DNA from: Saprospiraceae bacterium
GTDB lineage: Bacteria > Bacteroidota > Bacteroidia > Chitinophagales > Saprospiraceae
Assembly: GCA_020848695.1 (NCBI GenBank)
Contig: JADLHT010000005.1
Coordinates: 34,910 to 98,909, forward strand
Direction: 5' to 3'
DNA length: 64,000 bases
Shown here: positions 26,874-36,290 of the stretch, one piece after another
Layout of the letters: each line of letters starts with the position of its first letter
How positions within the stretch are numbered: position 1 is the stretch's first letter
Notes under the pieces: generated by a model
What the model saw: the letters and a program-made list of their open reading frames with translations, nothing else
Told to the model about the DNA's origin: nothing
Database searches by the model: none
Program-made: the position numbers and the translations under genes

Positions 26874-28070
26874 TTAATTATTTTTTTGTAACCTTAAAAA
26901 ACCAAAACAAGTCATTACACAACATAAAAATATAACCAACCATAAGATAGAAAAACCAAATTCATCCGCAATATAACCACCAAAAAAAGGTCCGCTGATA
27001 TGAGCTGCGCTGTATGCAACGGTGTAAAGAGAAGCATACTGTCCGCGATTGGAATCATCAGATCGGTTCATCCAATAAGTAAGCATAAATGGCATACTTA
27101 AAATTTCACCTATTGTGAATAACAAACAAGAAAGATATGCCAGCAGAACTAATGATCCGGCATGAATGTTAAGGACGAGAAAAGATGTTCCGACAAATAG
27201 CAACCCGAAAGCAACATAATAAAGTTCATCTTTCTTACCCGACAACTTGTGGACGGTGATCATTTCAAATGCAGCAATCAGTAATCCATTTAAAGCAAAG
27301 AGTGTTCCGATCTGATTTTCAGTGATTCCAAATTCTTTCTTTAAAAAAACCGGATACGTTGAGAATATCTGAAAGAAACATAATGCAAAAAAAAAGGACA
27401 TTAGTACAAAGATTAAAAAGTCTTTGTCTTTGTAAACGGAGGAATTTGTTTTGGAGTCAACTGAATTTTTGGGGGATATTATTATTGAAGGCTTCAACAC
27501 AAAAAATAAGACCAGGCCTGCAAATAAATTGGTAAATCCATCAACCCAAAACAATAATTTATAATCTATTGATGCAAGGATTCCACCTAAGCTTGCACCG
27601 ACAGCCCAACCAAGATTGGTAGTCAACCTCACCAAAGAAGAACTTCTTGCTCTGTTCTCTGTATTACTGTATTGACCTATTGCTGCCATATTTGCGGGTC
27701 GATAGGCTTCATTGATCATTGCCAGCAGAAAAGTCATTATACAGATTGAATGATATTCACGAAATGTTGATAAAATAAAAAAAGTAAAACCACCAAAAAT
27801 CAGAGTTATAATTTGAACCTTATAATGCCCATAGTAATCAGTAAGCTTCCCGCCGGCTAGAGCCCCAATAATTGAACCAAGTCCGAAACAGGTCAGAACA
27901 AAACCTGCCTTAGTTAAGCTTACACCAATATTTTGAGTCATATACATTGACATAAACGGGACGACCATAGTACCTGCGCGATTGACTAAATTAACCAATG
28001 AAAGCAACCATACTTGTGTACTTAGTCCAGCAAAAGACTGTCTATATAAGTTATATACTGATGTTAGCAT
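26874..28070 (-). CDS. MFS transporter
   Basis: A 398-residue membrane protein with about 12 helices. The loop between helices 2 and 3 reads GALAGGKLTDYYGHYKVQ, the major-facilitator signature G-x-x-x-D-(R/Y)-x-G. NRARSSSLVRLTTNLGWAVGASLGG (about 140) corresponds to the motif C region of exporters of the DHA1 group. It probably exports small molecules by proton antiport, and the substrate is not readable. It is divergent from the SSS symporter gene, 85 bases away. Confidence 0.88.
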   Translation of the reverse strand: MLTSVYNLYRQSFAGLSTQVWLLSLVNLVNRAGTMVVPFMSMYMTQNIGVSLTKAGFVLTCFGLGSIIGALAGGKLTDYYGHYKVQIITLIFGGFTFFILSTFREYHSICIMTFLLAMINEAYRPANMAAIGQYSNTENRARSSSLVRLTTNLGWAVGASLGGILASIDYKLLFWVDGFTNLFAGLVLFFVLKPSIIISPKNSVDSKTNSSVYKDKDFLIFVLMSFFFALCFFQIFSTYPVFLKKEFGITENQIGTLFALNGLLIAAFEMITVHKLSGKKDELYYVAFGLLFVGTSFLVLNIHAGSLVLLAYLSCLLFTIGEILSMPFMLTYWMNRSDDSNRGQYASLYTVAYSAAHISGPFFGGYIADEFGFSILWLVIFLCCVMTCFGFLRLQKNN

Positions 28071-28155
28071 TCAGAAGATTGATTAACAGTGGCTCTGGAC
28101 TAAAGTTTATTTCAGATTATAAAAACTTATTACATTTACTTTTAAATAACGATCA

Positions 28156-29631
28156 ATGTCGCAAGCGATCTTGCTATTAGTCATTTTACTTTTGTACTTT
28201 TTATTACTTATTTCAATTTCATATTTCACTGGAAAGGATAATTCGAACGAGACTTTTTTTCAAGCAAACAAAAGTTCTCCTTGGTATCTGGTCGCATTTG
28301 GAATGATCGGAGCTTCTTTAAGCGGAGTTACATTCATCAGTATACCCGGTGTTGTTGGTACTAGCGGAATGAATCAAAATTTTTCCTATTTACAGATGGT
28401 ATTCGGATATTTGATAGGATACATGATCATAGCTAATGTATTGATGCCAATCTATTATCGATACAATGTAGTTTCCATATATGAATATCTGAAGAGTCGC
28501 TTAGGAATTAGTGCTTATAAGACCGGTGCCGGATTTTTTATATTGTCCCGTTTAATAGGTTCTGCATTCAGAATGTATATTGTTGCCATGGTAATGCATC
28601 ATTTTATATTCTCACAGTTTCATTTTCCATTTTGGATTACTGTGCTTTTATCAATATTTTTGATTTGGGTATATACGTTCAGAGGAGGGATTAAAACAAT
28701 TGTTATCACCGATGTTTTTCAAACCTTGTGTATGATTAGTTCGCTGGTGTTGACGATATTTTTTTTAGCGCAACAATTTAATACCTCATTGTTTGGATTA
28801 TTTAAAGTGGTCATTCAATCACCATATGGAAAAATATTTTATTTTGATACGGGTTGGAACGATGCTAATTATTTTTTCAAACAGGTTCTGGGAGGAATGT
28901 TGATAGCTCTGGTCATGACCGGACTTGATCAGGACATGATGCAAAAAAATCTCACATGCCGAAATTTAAAAGAAGCCCAATTGAATATGTTTTCATTTTC
29001 GATGTTGCTTTTCTTTGTTAATCTGGCATTTCTTGTTTTGGGAGGTGCGCTATATCTTTTTGCTGCTCAAAAAGGAATTGAGATTCCTTCCAGAACGGAT
29101 CAGTTTTTTCCAATGATCGCGTTTCAGTATTTAAGCGGACTGGGCAGCATTTTATTTTTGTTAGGATTGACCGCATCCAATTATGCCAGTGCTGATTCGG
29201 CACTCGCTTCCCTTACAACTTCATTTTGTATAGATTTTTTGAATTTTAAGGAATCAAAAAAAGAAGAACAAAAAAAGAGAAAGATCAGAACAGTCGTTCA
29301 TCTTATTTTCTCAGTGCTTATATTTGTATTAATCGTTTTGTTTTATTTCTTAAATAATGATGCGGTTATCAATAAAGTTTTCCAATTTGCCGGGTTAACT
29401 TACGGTCCTTTATTAGGATTATTTGCTTTTGGGATATTGACAAGGAGAACTATTCTATATGACAAAGGAGTAATTGTAATTTGTTTGCTATCTCCAATAT
29501 TGAGTTATCTGATTAATGAGTATTCCAAATCATTATTTTACGGATTTACCTTTGGCAATCTCCTGGTTGCATTAAATGGTTTTATTACATTTACAGGGTT
29601 ATGGTTGATTTCAGATAGAAGTAGCAGATGA
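28156..29631 (+). CDS. Sodium:solute symporter (SSS family), probably for cell-wall or amino sugar uptake
   Basis: A 491-residue protein with 13 predicted helices. The N-terminal half has the SSS core: FGMIGASLSGVTFISIPGVVG (Na+-site region), FRGGIKTIVITDVFQT (about 175) and GLDQDMMQKNLTC (about 255). The stop overlaps the start of murQ (ATGA at 29628-29631), so the two are translationally coupled. That context suggests the substrate is N-acetylmuramic acid or a related anhydro-sugar from cell-wall turnover. Confidence 0.88.
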   Translation: MSQAILLLVILLLYFLLLISISYFTGKDNSNETFFQANKSSPWYLVAFGMIGASLSGVTFISIPGVVGTSGMNQNFSYLQMVFGYLIGYMIIANVLMPIYYRYNVVSIYEYLKSRLGISAYKTGAGFFILSRLIGSAFRMYIVAMVMHHFIFSQFHFPFWITVLLSIFLIWVYTFRGGIKTIVITDVFQTLCMISSLVLTIFFLAQQFNTSLFGLFKVVIQSPYGKIFYFDTGWNDANYFFKQVLGGMLIALVMTGLDQDMMQKNLTCRNLKEAQLNMFSFSMLLFFVNLAFLVLGGALYLFAAQKGIEIPSRTDQFFPMIAFQYLSGLGSILFLLGLTASNYASADSALASLTTSFCIDFLNFKESKKEEQKKRKIRTVVHLIFSVLIFVLIVLFYFLNNDAVINKVFQFAGLTYGPLLGLFAFGILTRRTILYDKGVIVICLLSPILSYLINEYSKSLFYGFTFGNLLVALNGFITFTGLWLISDRSSR

Positions 29632-30461
29632 AAAAATTTTTAAAAATCACAGAATCAGAATCTGTTCATTATGATCTCGAGAAAAAATCAATTTCCGAAT
29701 TGTTAAAAGCAATGAATGATGAAGATCAAAGGCTAGCTGATTGTGTTAAGATGTGTATTCCGAAAATAGAATTGCTAGTTCACGAGATTGTTATAAAGCT
29801 TAGACAAGGAGGTCGGCTTTTTTATATAGGTGCGGGAACAAGTGGAAGATTGGGAATCATTGATGCTTCAGAATGCCCGCCAACATTTGGAGTTCCGGAA
29901 GATATGGTTATCGCAATTATAGCAGGTGGTGATCGAGCAATAAGAACTGCTGTTGAAGGTGCTGAAGATAATACGGAGCAAGCTTGGCTTGACCTTCAGC
30001 AAGTTCAAGTTTCAGAAGAAGATATTGTAATTGGGATTGCTTCCAGTGGTACTACACCATATGTAGTCGAAGGATTGAAGAAGTGTCAGGAAAACAATAT
30101 AATTACCGGATGTATTACCTGCAATGCGGAGAGTCCAATAACCAATTATTCAAATTTTCCTGTTGTTTGTTTGGTAGGACCTGAATTCATTACCGGAAGT
30201 ACGCGATTAAAATCAGGATCAGTTACCAAACTAATATTGAATATGATTAGTACTACAACTATGATTCAGCTAGGAAGAGTTTTAGGTAATAAAATGGTTG
30301 ATATGAAGTTAAGCAATCAGAAATTGATGGAAAGAGGAATTAGACAACTTTGCAACAATTATAATATCAGTACTGCTGTTGCCAAGCAATTACTATTAGA
30401 ATATAAAAGTGTGAGAGAGGCAATGAAGGTTTTGGAAAGAAATCCTAAAGAAACCATTTAG
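29628..30461 (+). CDS. murQ: N-acetylmuramic acid 6-phosphate etherase
   Basis: A 277-residue MurQ, which removes the lactyl ether from MurNAc 6-phosphate to give GlcNAc 6-phosphate and D-lactate. The SIS fold carries the signature IGAGTSGRLGIIDASECPPTFG (about 63-84), with the catalytic glutamate in DASEC. SGTTPYV binds the phosphate, and GPEFITGSTRLKSGS is family-typical. Slightly shorter than the E. coli enzyme, at the N-terminal side. It is fused by overlap to the SSS symporter. No MurNAc kinase (MurK/AnmK) gene is adjacent. Its 3' end overlaps the convergent carbonic anhydrase gene by 17 bases. Confidence 0.94.
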   Translation: MKKFLKITESESVHYDLEKKSISELLKAMNDEDQRLADCVKMCIPKIELLVHEIVIKLRQGGRLFYIGAGTSGRLGIIDASECPPTFGVPEDMVIAIIAGGDRAIRTAVEGAEDNTEQAWLDLQQVQVSEEDIVIGIASSGTTPYVVEGLKKCQENNIITGCITCNAESPITNYSNFPVVCLVGPEFITGSTRLKSGSVTKLILNMISTTTMIQLGRVLGNKMVDMKLSNQKLMERGIRQLCNNYNISTAVAKQLLLEYKSVREAMKVLERNPKETI

Positions 30462-30957
30462 AATACATCTTATAATTGTTAGCAGTCCGATTAATAAAGA
30501 ATTGAAAAGTTTCCTTATCCAATTCTTTTAATTTTCTCGCCGGAACTCCTGCATATATAAATCCGGATTCTAAGATCGAGTCTTCAGGAACAACAGCACC
30601 GGCGGCAACTATTACATTGGAAGCAATTTGAGTGTGATCCATTATAATAGCACCCATTCCAATTAGCACATTCGAGTTGATATTGCAGCCATGTATGATT
30701 GCATTATGGCCAATACTTACACAATCTCCAATTTGAGTAATTGATTTCTCAAATGTGCAATGAATTACCGCACCATCCTGTACATTTACCATTGAGCCTA
30801 TTCTTATAGAATTTACGTCTCCCCGTATTACTGCATTAAACCAAACGCTGCTGTTTTCGGCTATTATTACATCGCCAATAATTGTAGCATTTTCAGCAAT
30901 AAAACAACTTGAATGTATTGTTGGTGTGAATCCTCTTACTTCTCTTATTATCGGCAT
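30445..30957 (-). CDS. Gamma-class carbonic anhydrase-like hexapeptide protein
   Basis: A 170-residue left-handed beta-helix protein of the gamma carbonic anhydrase/YrdA group. Hexapeptide repeats run through about residues 10-140. The three zinc histidines are present: one in VIHC (about 78) and two in IGHNAIIHG (about 94 and 99). The RGDVNSIRIG segment is the usual interface motif. It may hydrate CO2, though many relatives have no proven activity. Its ATG overlaps the stop of the TraB/GumN gene (TAATG), so they form an operon. Confidence 0.9.
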   Translation of the reverse strand: MPIIREVRGFTPTIHSSCFIAENATIIGDVIIAENSSVWFNAVIRGDVNSIRIGSMVNVQDGAVIHCTFEKSITQIGDCVSIGHNAIIHGCNINSNVLIGMGAIIMDHTQIASNVIVAAGAVVPEDSILESGFIYAGVPARKLKELDKETFQFFINRTANNYKMYSKWFL

Positions 30958-31844
30958 TATTTTAAGGGTTTTAATTTGTAACCTTCTTTTTTCAGTAAGT
31001 TGATTACACCTTTATCTCCGCCAAGATGACCTGCGCCTACCGCGAAAAAGCTTGGACCAGATGCCATGGATTTTTTAATAATTGGAATCCAGTTATCATT
31101 CCTATTATTCAACAACAAGTTTAGATAAGGTTTCATCATCTCATCAGAAGATTCAACAACATTCATCATCTTATCTAAGTCTTGAGACTTGTAAATCTCA
31201 CTAAGACCTTTTAAACTATCATCGGCATCTTTGGTTTCAGATTTTAATGTATTCAGTAGGCTTTTTGCTTGAACATCGTAGGGTATTGAGTCAAAAATAC
31301 TTAATTGAAATTCCATAGATTCGATTCCTTTCACTGTCTTTTTATCTTTTTTTGCAAGTTCAAGAAGTTCAAATTCGTAGGACTTTATATCACTGTTTTG
31401 ATCTGATGAAAGAACTCCTCCATCCATTGAGAGCATGGCACTTATAAATAAGGGCTTCATTCTTTCAAACATAAAGATTGGCAATCCTTTTGCTTCAAAC
31501 TTTTGTTTGACCACCTGATAATCATCATTACTTAAAAGATCAGATAATTTTTTTTCATCTTTCATATAGCATTTTTCCAAAATTCCCATCATTTTTCCCA
31601 TATCGCTCATTTCGTTAAGATCCAATTCAAGATAAAGTGTTGAAGCGGACTTAAAAGATTTTTCAAATTCATTAGGGAGGAAAAAATCATTCTTTGCAAT
31701 CATATGAATAGTTCCGAACAAATAAGATTTTTCTGTAAGTCCATTTCCACTTATTTCCCAAAGCAAGGCTTTGTCTAATGAGGTCTGAGCAAATGAAACC
31801 CATTGAAAGAGAATAAAATTGGAGAGGAGCAAAATTTTTTTCAT
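30957..31844 (-). CDS. TraB/GumN family exported protein
   Basis: A 295-residue protein with a signal peptide (1-19, SFAQ). The TraB/PrgY/GumN fold shows LLWEISGNGLTEKSYLFGTIHM (about 28-48, with the GTIH histidine), LYLELDLNEM (conserved Glu) and a C-terminal FFAVGAGHLGG (GxxH). The family is thought to be metal-dependent peptidases related to the Tiki proteins. Function in this organism is not established. First gene of a pair with the gamma carbonic anhydrase. Confidence 0.88.
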   Translation of the reverse strand: MKKILLLSNFILFQWVSFAQTSLDKALLWEISGNGLTEKSYLFGTIHMIAKNDFFLPNEFEKSFKSASTLYLELDLNEMSDMGKMMGILEKCYMKDEKKLSDLLSNDDYQVVKQKFEAKGLPIFMFERMKPLFISAMLSMDGGVLSSDQNSDIKSYEFELLELAKKDKKTVKGIESMEFQLSIFDSIPYDVQAKSLLNTLKSETKDADDSLKGLSEIYKSQDLDKMMNVVESSDEMMKPYLNLLLNNRNDNWIPIIKKSMASGPSFFAVGAGHLGGDKGVINLLKKEGYKLKPLK

Positions 31845-31940
31845 GTGTATGATTTCAATTATTTCTAAGAATTAGCTATTAATGATTTTTTTCACAAAAA
31901 GTTCAATTTAAAAGTTTAGGAAATGTTCAATATTAGAATA

Positions 31941-32810
31941 TTAAGATTTTCGGATTAAATAAATACTGAGGATAATTCCAAAAATACATGCAAGATGATA
32001 TAATCCAATGATTTCTCCATCCCATATACCCCATCCAAGGGCAATTATAGGAATGAGGAATGTTACTGATCCTGCAAAGAGCGGTGTCGAAATTTCAATT
32101 AAGCGATTGAAAAGCACCTGTGCCAAAGAAGTTCCCATTATTCCTAAAGTACAAAGAAAAATAAAAGGTAATAAATTAGATTGAGAAATTATATATCTTG
32201 ATGGATTAGGAAGATAGAATATTAAGAAGGAAAGTATTCCGGCCATAGCTACAGAAACAAAGGAAATGGATATCGAATTGATATCTTTTAAATGATATTT
32301 AACAAGATTAATGTTTGTTCCATAACTTAAGGTGGCTAGAACAATTAATAACGAATAGGAATTTAGATCAATGCCAAAATTCGATCTTTCAAAGGAGAGT
32401 AAAATCGCACTAATCAACCCAATTATTAAACCAAAAAAATGGAATAATTTTGCATTAAACTTATAAAACAGGACTGAGATCAATAATGCAAATGCAGGGG
32501 TTAGGGAATTTAAGATACCCGCCACTGTACTAGGAATTCGTTCCTGTGCAAGACAGAAAAGGTATGCTGGAAAAAACATTCCTTATAAACTAACCAGTAC
32601 AACTGTAGTCCATTTATTATGCGGTATATTTTTAAAATGAAAAATTGCAGGAATAATAAAAAGTAATCCTGCTGACATCATTCTAATGGAAGCTGCTTCG
32701 ATATATCCAAATCCCAATAATCCTTTTTTAATGAGGATAAAACTGGAACCCCAGATCATTGCCAGTAGAAAAATGTAAATCCATTTCTGAATGGAATTAT
32801 TCTCTGACAT
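31941..32810 (-). pseudogene. EamA/DMT family transporter interrupted by an in-frame stop codon
   Basis: Read as one frame this is a 290-codon EamA-type permease with about 10 helices. Codon 76 is TAA, splitting it into a 75-codon part (32583-32810, IWGSSFILIKKGLLGFG) and a 212-codon part (31941-32579, FCLAQERIPSTVAGILNSLTPAF). Homology runs on across the stop without a frame shift. Relatives read about ...LLGNFLPAFLFALAQ... at this point, so one sense codon has become a stop. The second part could restart at the ATG three bases later (TAAGGAATG), but only with an abnormal spacing. It may be a recent nonsense mutation, a sequencing error or readthrough. The start overlaps the GNAT gene by 14 bases. 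Confidence 0.8.
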
Positions 32811-33312
32811 GGTATTGTAAAAACGTTAGATCCGTTGAAGAATAACAGGCATGAACCAATTCAGGGCTTGCGGCTTTGCTTACGGCGATGATTTCGAATC
32901 CGAAGGATTGATAATATTGTATAAGTTTAGGATTATTCGTCCAGGTGTCCATTCTAATAAAATGCTTAGATTGTTTCTTAGCATAATCTTTACTCCATTC
33001 TAAAATTGTTGGAAACAGACTTTTTTGTTTCTTTATAACAGCAATTATTCCATGCAAGTAAATTGCTTGATGATCTTCTCTTTTCCCCCAGATTATTTCA
33101 TCTGAATGGAGTAATTTAAACACACCCTGGATCTGATCCTCAGAGATGACTTTGTAGTAGAGCCCTGAATTAAGATCCATTGACAGAACATGCTCGTCTG
33201 TTGGCAACCAACTTTGGATTGAATTTTGGTTTTGAAAGTTGATCGCTTCTTCATGTAGATTTTTAATTATGTGTAAATCATCATAAGTACAAGGAAGAAT
33301 TTGGGATTTCAA
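32797..33312 (-). CDS. GNAT family N-acetyltransferase
   Basis: A 171-residue GNAT-fold protein. The acetyl-CoA pyrophosphate loop region is degenerate (IIAVIKKQKSLFPTILEWSKDYAKKQS, about 88-115). DTWTNNPKLIQYYQSFGFEIIAVS (about 122-145) is the typical beta5-alpha4 segment. Substrate unknown. The start is TTG at 33312, three bases after the stop of the MBL-rhodanese gene, and the end overlaps the EamA gene, so the three form an operon. Confidence 0.78.
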   Translation of the reverse strand: MKSQILPCTYDDLHIIKNLHEEAINFQNQNSIQSWLPTDEHVLSMDLNSGLYYKVISEDQIQGVFKLLHSDEIIWGKREDHQAIYLHGIIAVIKKQKSLFPTILEWSKDYAKKQSKHFIRMDTWTNNPKLIQYYQSFGFEIIAVSKAASPELVHACYSSTDLTFLQYHVRE

Positions 33313-33315
33313 TTT

Positions 33316-34710
33316 TCAAATTGATTGTGTTGGTAGTCTTTGTTTTAAAGCCTTAAACCCCCCGTCAATTTCATAAAAATTATTGAATCCTTTAGCTTTG
33401 AGGATGCTGGCAGCAATCATACTTCTGTAACCGCCTGCGCAATGAATTACAAAATTTTTATGAGTATCAAGATCATCAGACCAATTATGAATCGATTGCA
33501 GAGGAAGATTAACAGCTTCTTCCAGATGATCATTTTCAAATTCGGATTCCTTTCGTAAATCAAGAGTTTTTAAATCTGACGATTCAATTAAGTTATAATA
33601 CTGATCTGCACTAATTCTAAATATATGATCGGTTGGTTTTTCGGACTGAATCCATGAATCAAATCCACCTTCAAGATATGCCACTACATTGTCAAATCCT
33701 ATTCTGCTTAAACGCATGATGGTTTCTTCTTCAGTACCAATTGCTGTTACTAATGCTATCCTCTGATTGACATTTCCTAATATCGCACCTACCCAGGGTG
33801 CAAAGTCACCACTGAGTCCAATATTCAACGAACCCGGAATAAATTTTCTGTAAAAGTCATTTGCGTTTCTGGTGTCCAACACAATAATAGATTTATCATT
33901 TAACAGTTCTTGAAATTGATCCGCGTTAAGTCCTTTTTTTAAGTTTGAAGATATTTCTTGATATTCCTTATAGCCGGATTTATTCATGTTAACATTATGT
34001 ACAAAGTACTCCGGCGGTGCGGTAAGACCTGAGAGAACTTCTTGTATAAATTCTTTCTTACTCATATTCTCACGCAGAGCATAATTAAATTGTAATTGAT
34101 TTTCAAGGCTTGCATTAGTTTCAGTACTCATATTCTTTCCACATGCTGAACCGGCTCCATGTGCCGGATAAATCACAATATCTTTTGGTAAGTTCATAAT
34201 TTTATTTCTCAAGGAATCAAACAACATTCCTGCCAGATCTTCCTGAGAAATTTCTGAATTTTGTGCCAGATCTGGCCTTCCAACATCACCAATAAATAAG
34301 GTATCACCCGTAAATGCGGCAACTTCTTTTCCGGCTTCATTAATCAGAACCAGTACCGAACTCTCCAAGGTGTGACCGGGGGTATGCAACAATACAATCT
34401 TACATTGTCCAAATTCAAAAACCTGTCGATCTTTAGCAACTACTGCCTGAAATCCCGGATTAGCGTTTGGACCATAGATGATTGGGGCTCCTGTTAATTT
34501 ACTAAGGTCAATGTGTCCGGATACAAAGTCTGCATGAAAATGTGTTTCAAAGATATATTTTAAGGTAACTCCGTCTCTTTTCAAACGTTCCAAATAGGGA
34601 TTAGGATCTCTCAATGGATCTATAATAACTGCTTCACTTCCTGAGACAATGTAATACGCGCCCTGCGCCAGACATTGGGTATAAATTTGCTCGATTTTTA
34701 AATTTGCCAT
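33316..34710 (-). CDS. MBL-fold hydrolase fused to two rhodanese domains (persulfide dioxygenase-like)
   Basis: A 464-residue cytoplasmic protein. The metallo-beta-lactamase domain (about 1-240) carries the iron ligands ETHFHADFVSGH and LLHTPGHT and the acidic GDTLFIGDVGRPDL. This is the ETHE1/persulfide dioxygenase arrangement, which oxidises glutathione or CoA persulfide to sulfite. Rhodanese domain 1 (about 260-355) lacks the active-site cysteine; domain 2 (about 365-460) has VIHCAGGYRS with a cysteine in the loop. The layout resembles CstB-like sulfide-detoxifying enzymes. ATG at 34710 (MANLKIEQIY) is preferred over a TTG three codons earlier. Confidence 0.87.
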   Translation of the reverse strand: MANLKIEQIYTQCLAQGAYYIVSGSEAVIIDPLRDPNPYLERLKRDGVTLKYIFETHFHADFVSGHIDLSKLTGAPIIYGPNANPGFQAVVAKDRQVFEFGQCKIVLLHTPGHTLESSVLVLINEAGKEVAAFTGDTLFIGDVGRPDLAQNSEISQEDLAGMLFDSLRNKIMNLPKDIVIYPAHGAGSACGKNMSTETNASLENQLQFNYALRENMSKKEFIQEVLSGLTAPPEYFVHNVNMNKSGYKEYQEISSNLKKGLNADQFQELLNDKSIIVLDTRNANDFYRKFIPGSLNIGLSGDFAPWVGAILGNVNQRIALVTAIGTEEETIMRLSRIGFDNVVAYLEGGFDSWIQSEKPTDHIFRISADQYYNLIESSDLKTLDLRKESEFENDHLEEAVNLPLQSIHNWSDDLDTHKNFVIHCAGGYRSMIAASILKAKGFNNFYEIDGGFKALKQRLPTQSI

Positions 34711-34774
34711 AAGAGCCAAAACAAGCGTTTAATTTAATTGTTTACTATATTTTATGAATTAGATAAATTTAGGG

Positions 34775-35866
34775 ATGAAATTAACATATTTCTTTTTATT
34801 GGTTATTTTTTCAACTTTCAATTGCGCTCAATCAGCAAAGCCAGAGATTCAAAATGAATCTAGTGTTGATTCGTTAAAAGAGGAAATCACTCTTTCAGAT
34901 TCCACAATTACTATTGATACCTTCTGGGTTGAGAAAATTATTAAATCAAATGATGAATGGAGAAAAATTTTATCCAGTGAGGAGTACTATATTACACGAG
35001 AAATGGGCACAGAAAAGCCATTTAGCTCTGATTTATACGATAATCATGAAAGTGGAATTTATGTTTGTGTCTGTTGCAATAATCCATTGTTTGGATCTGA
35101 TAAAAAGTTTAATTCAGGAACAGGTTGGCCGAGTTTTTTTGATAAGTATTCAGTAAAAAGTTTAGCAATTGCATCTGATCATACTCATGGAATGGTTAGA
35201 GATGCACTGAGTTGTTTGCGATGTGGTGCTCATCTGGGACATGTTTTTGATGACGGACCAAAACCTACCGGTCTGAGATATTGTATTGATGGAATCGCTT
35301 TAAAATTTGTTAAACAAGATCTGCAAGACCAAAGTAAGTTGATGACAGCAACTTTTGCAGGAGGTTGTTTTTGGTGTGAAGAAGGAGTCTTTGAGCGGAT
35401 TAAAGGAGTCGGAGACGTCGTTTCAGGTTATTCAGGCGGTAAAGAACCAAATCCAACTTATGAAGAAGTAGGTTCAGGGAGCACAGGACATGCCGAATCC
35501 TTTCAGTTTGAGTATGATCCCAAAATAATTTCTTATAAAGAACTGTTAGAAGTTTATATTGCATCTGTAGATCCTACACAGGTCAATGGTCAAGGGCCGG
35601 ATCATGGTACCCAATACAGATCAATAGTATTCTATAGATCGAATGAAGAAAAAATATCAACTGAGAATGCGATCAAAGAACTTAGCGTTTCCGGAAAGTT
35701 TAACAAACCTATCGCCATTGAAATAAAAAAATTTGATAAATTCTGGCCTGCAGAAGTGTATCATCAGAATTACATCAAGAATAATCCGAATCATCCTTAT
35801 GTATTGCAAGAATCGATCCCAAGAATAAATAGAACAAAATCAAGAGTTCCTCAATATTTTAAGTAA
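34775..35866 (+). CDS. msrBA: Lipoprotein MsrB-MsrA fusion, methionine sulfoxide reductase
   Basis: A 363-residue protein. The lipobox FSTFNC gives an anchored N-terminal Cys17. The MsrB domain (about 57-180) has zinc-binding pairs C98/C101 and C147/C150 and the catalytic Cys in LRYCIDG (170). The MsrA domain (about 188-345) has FAGGCFWCEEGVF (catalytic Cys198), GYSGG and GHAESFQFEYDP. Together they reduce both R- and S-methionine sulfoxide, here on the periplasmic side. The order is B then A. It is divergent from the persulfide-dioxygenase-like gene, 64 bases apart, so redox stress may control both. Confidence 0.94.
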   Translation: MKLTYFFLLVIFSTFNCAQSAKPEIQNESSVDSLKEEITLSDSTITIDTFWVEKIIKSNDEWRKILSSEEYYITREMGTEKPFSSDLYDNHESGIYVCVCCNNPLFGSDKKFNSGTGWPSFFDKYSVKSLAIASDHTHGMVRDALSCLRCGAHLGHVFDDGPKPTGLRYCIDGIALKFVKQDLQDQSKLMTATFAGGCFWCEEGVFERIKGVGDVVSGYSGGKEPNPTYEEVGSGSTGHAESFQFEYDPKIISYKELLEVYIASVDPTQVNGQGPDHGTQYRSIVFYRSNEEKISTENAIKELSVSGKFNKPIAIEIKKFDKFWPAEVYHQNYIKNNPNHPYVLQESIPRINRTKSRVPQYFK

Positions 35867-35891
35867 TACTTATTTCTTAATTAGATTGTAA

Positions 35892-36290
35892 TTAATTAAA
35901 ATATCCCGAAATGCTTTCATGTTGGCTAAATGGAAGAAACAAACTACCTTCCAGTAAAATATTTTTCAGAGTAAGTTTTTGAGCTGAATTTTGTCGAATA
36001 GTTAAAGATCCATTTTTTAAGATTTTCAACCCGGCTCCGTTATGAATTGAAAGTGAATGGATCTTTACCTTGTTATTGCTTATCTCAGGTATTGAATTCA
36101 AACAACTTTCCTTATAGGGTATAATTACGTCTGTAAATTCATTAGGAACTCTATGATTACTCCAGTTGGAAGAAATATTCCAACTCTTTGAATTACCATT
36201 TCTACCTCCAATCCAATAAGCTGTAATTTGAGAAAACACAGTACTGCCTGAATTAAGTATTAACAGGGAAATAAATATTATCTTATTCAT
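35892..36290 (-). CDS. Short exported protein, looks like the N-terminal piece of a large surface protein
   Basis: A 132-residue protein from ATG at 36290 (a further in-frame codon lies at 36311). Signal peptide (ending FSQ), then YWIGGRNGNSKSWNISSNWSNHRVPNEFTDVIIP. This W...W...NWS..xVP..DVxIP module opens many very large Bacteroidota beta-helix adhesins, here followed by a few beta-helix rungs and a stop at residue 132. The usual repeats and T9SS domain are missing, so this is either a truncated remnant or a small independent protein. Convergent with msrBA. Confidence 0.55.
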   Translation of the reverse strand: MNKIIFISLLILNSGSTVFSQITAYWIGGRNGNSKSWNISSNWSNHRVPNEFTDVIIPYKESCLNSIPEISNNKVKIHSLSIHNGAGLKILKNGSLTIRQNSAQKLTLKNILLEGSLFLPFSQHESISGYFN

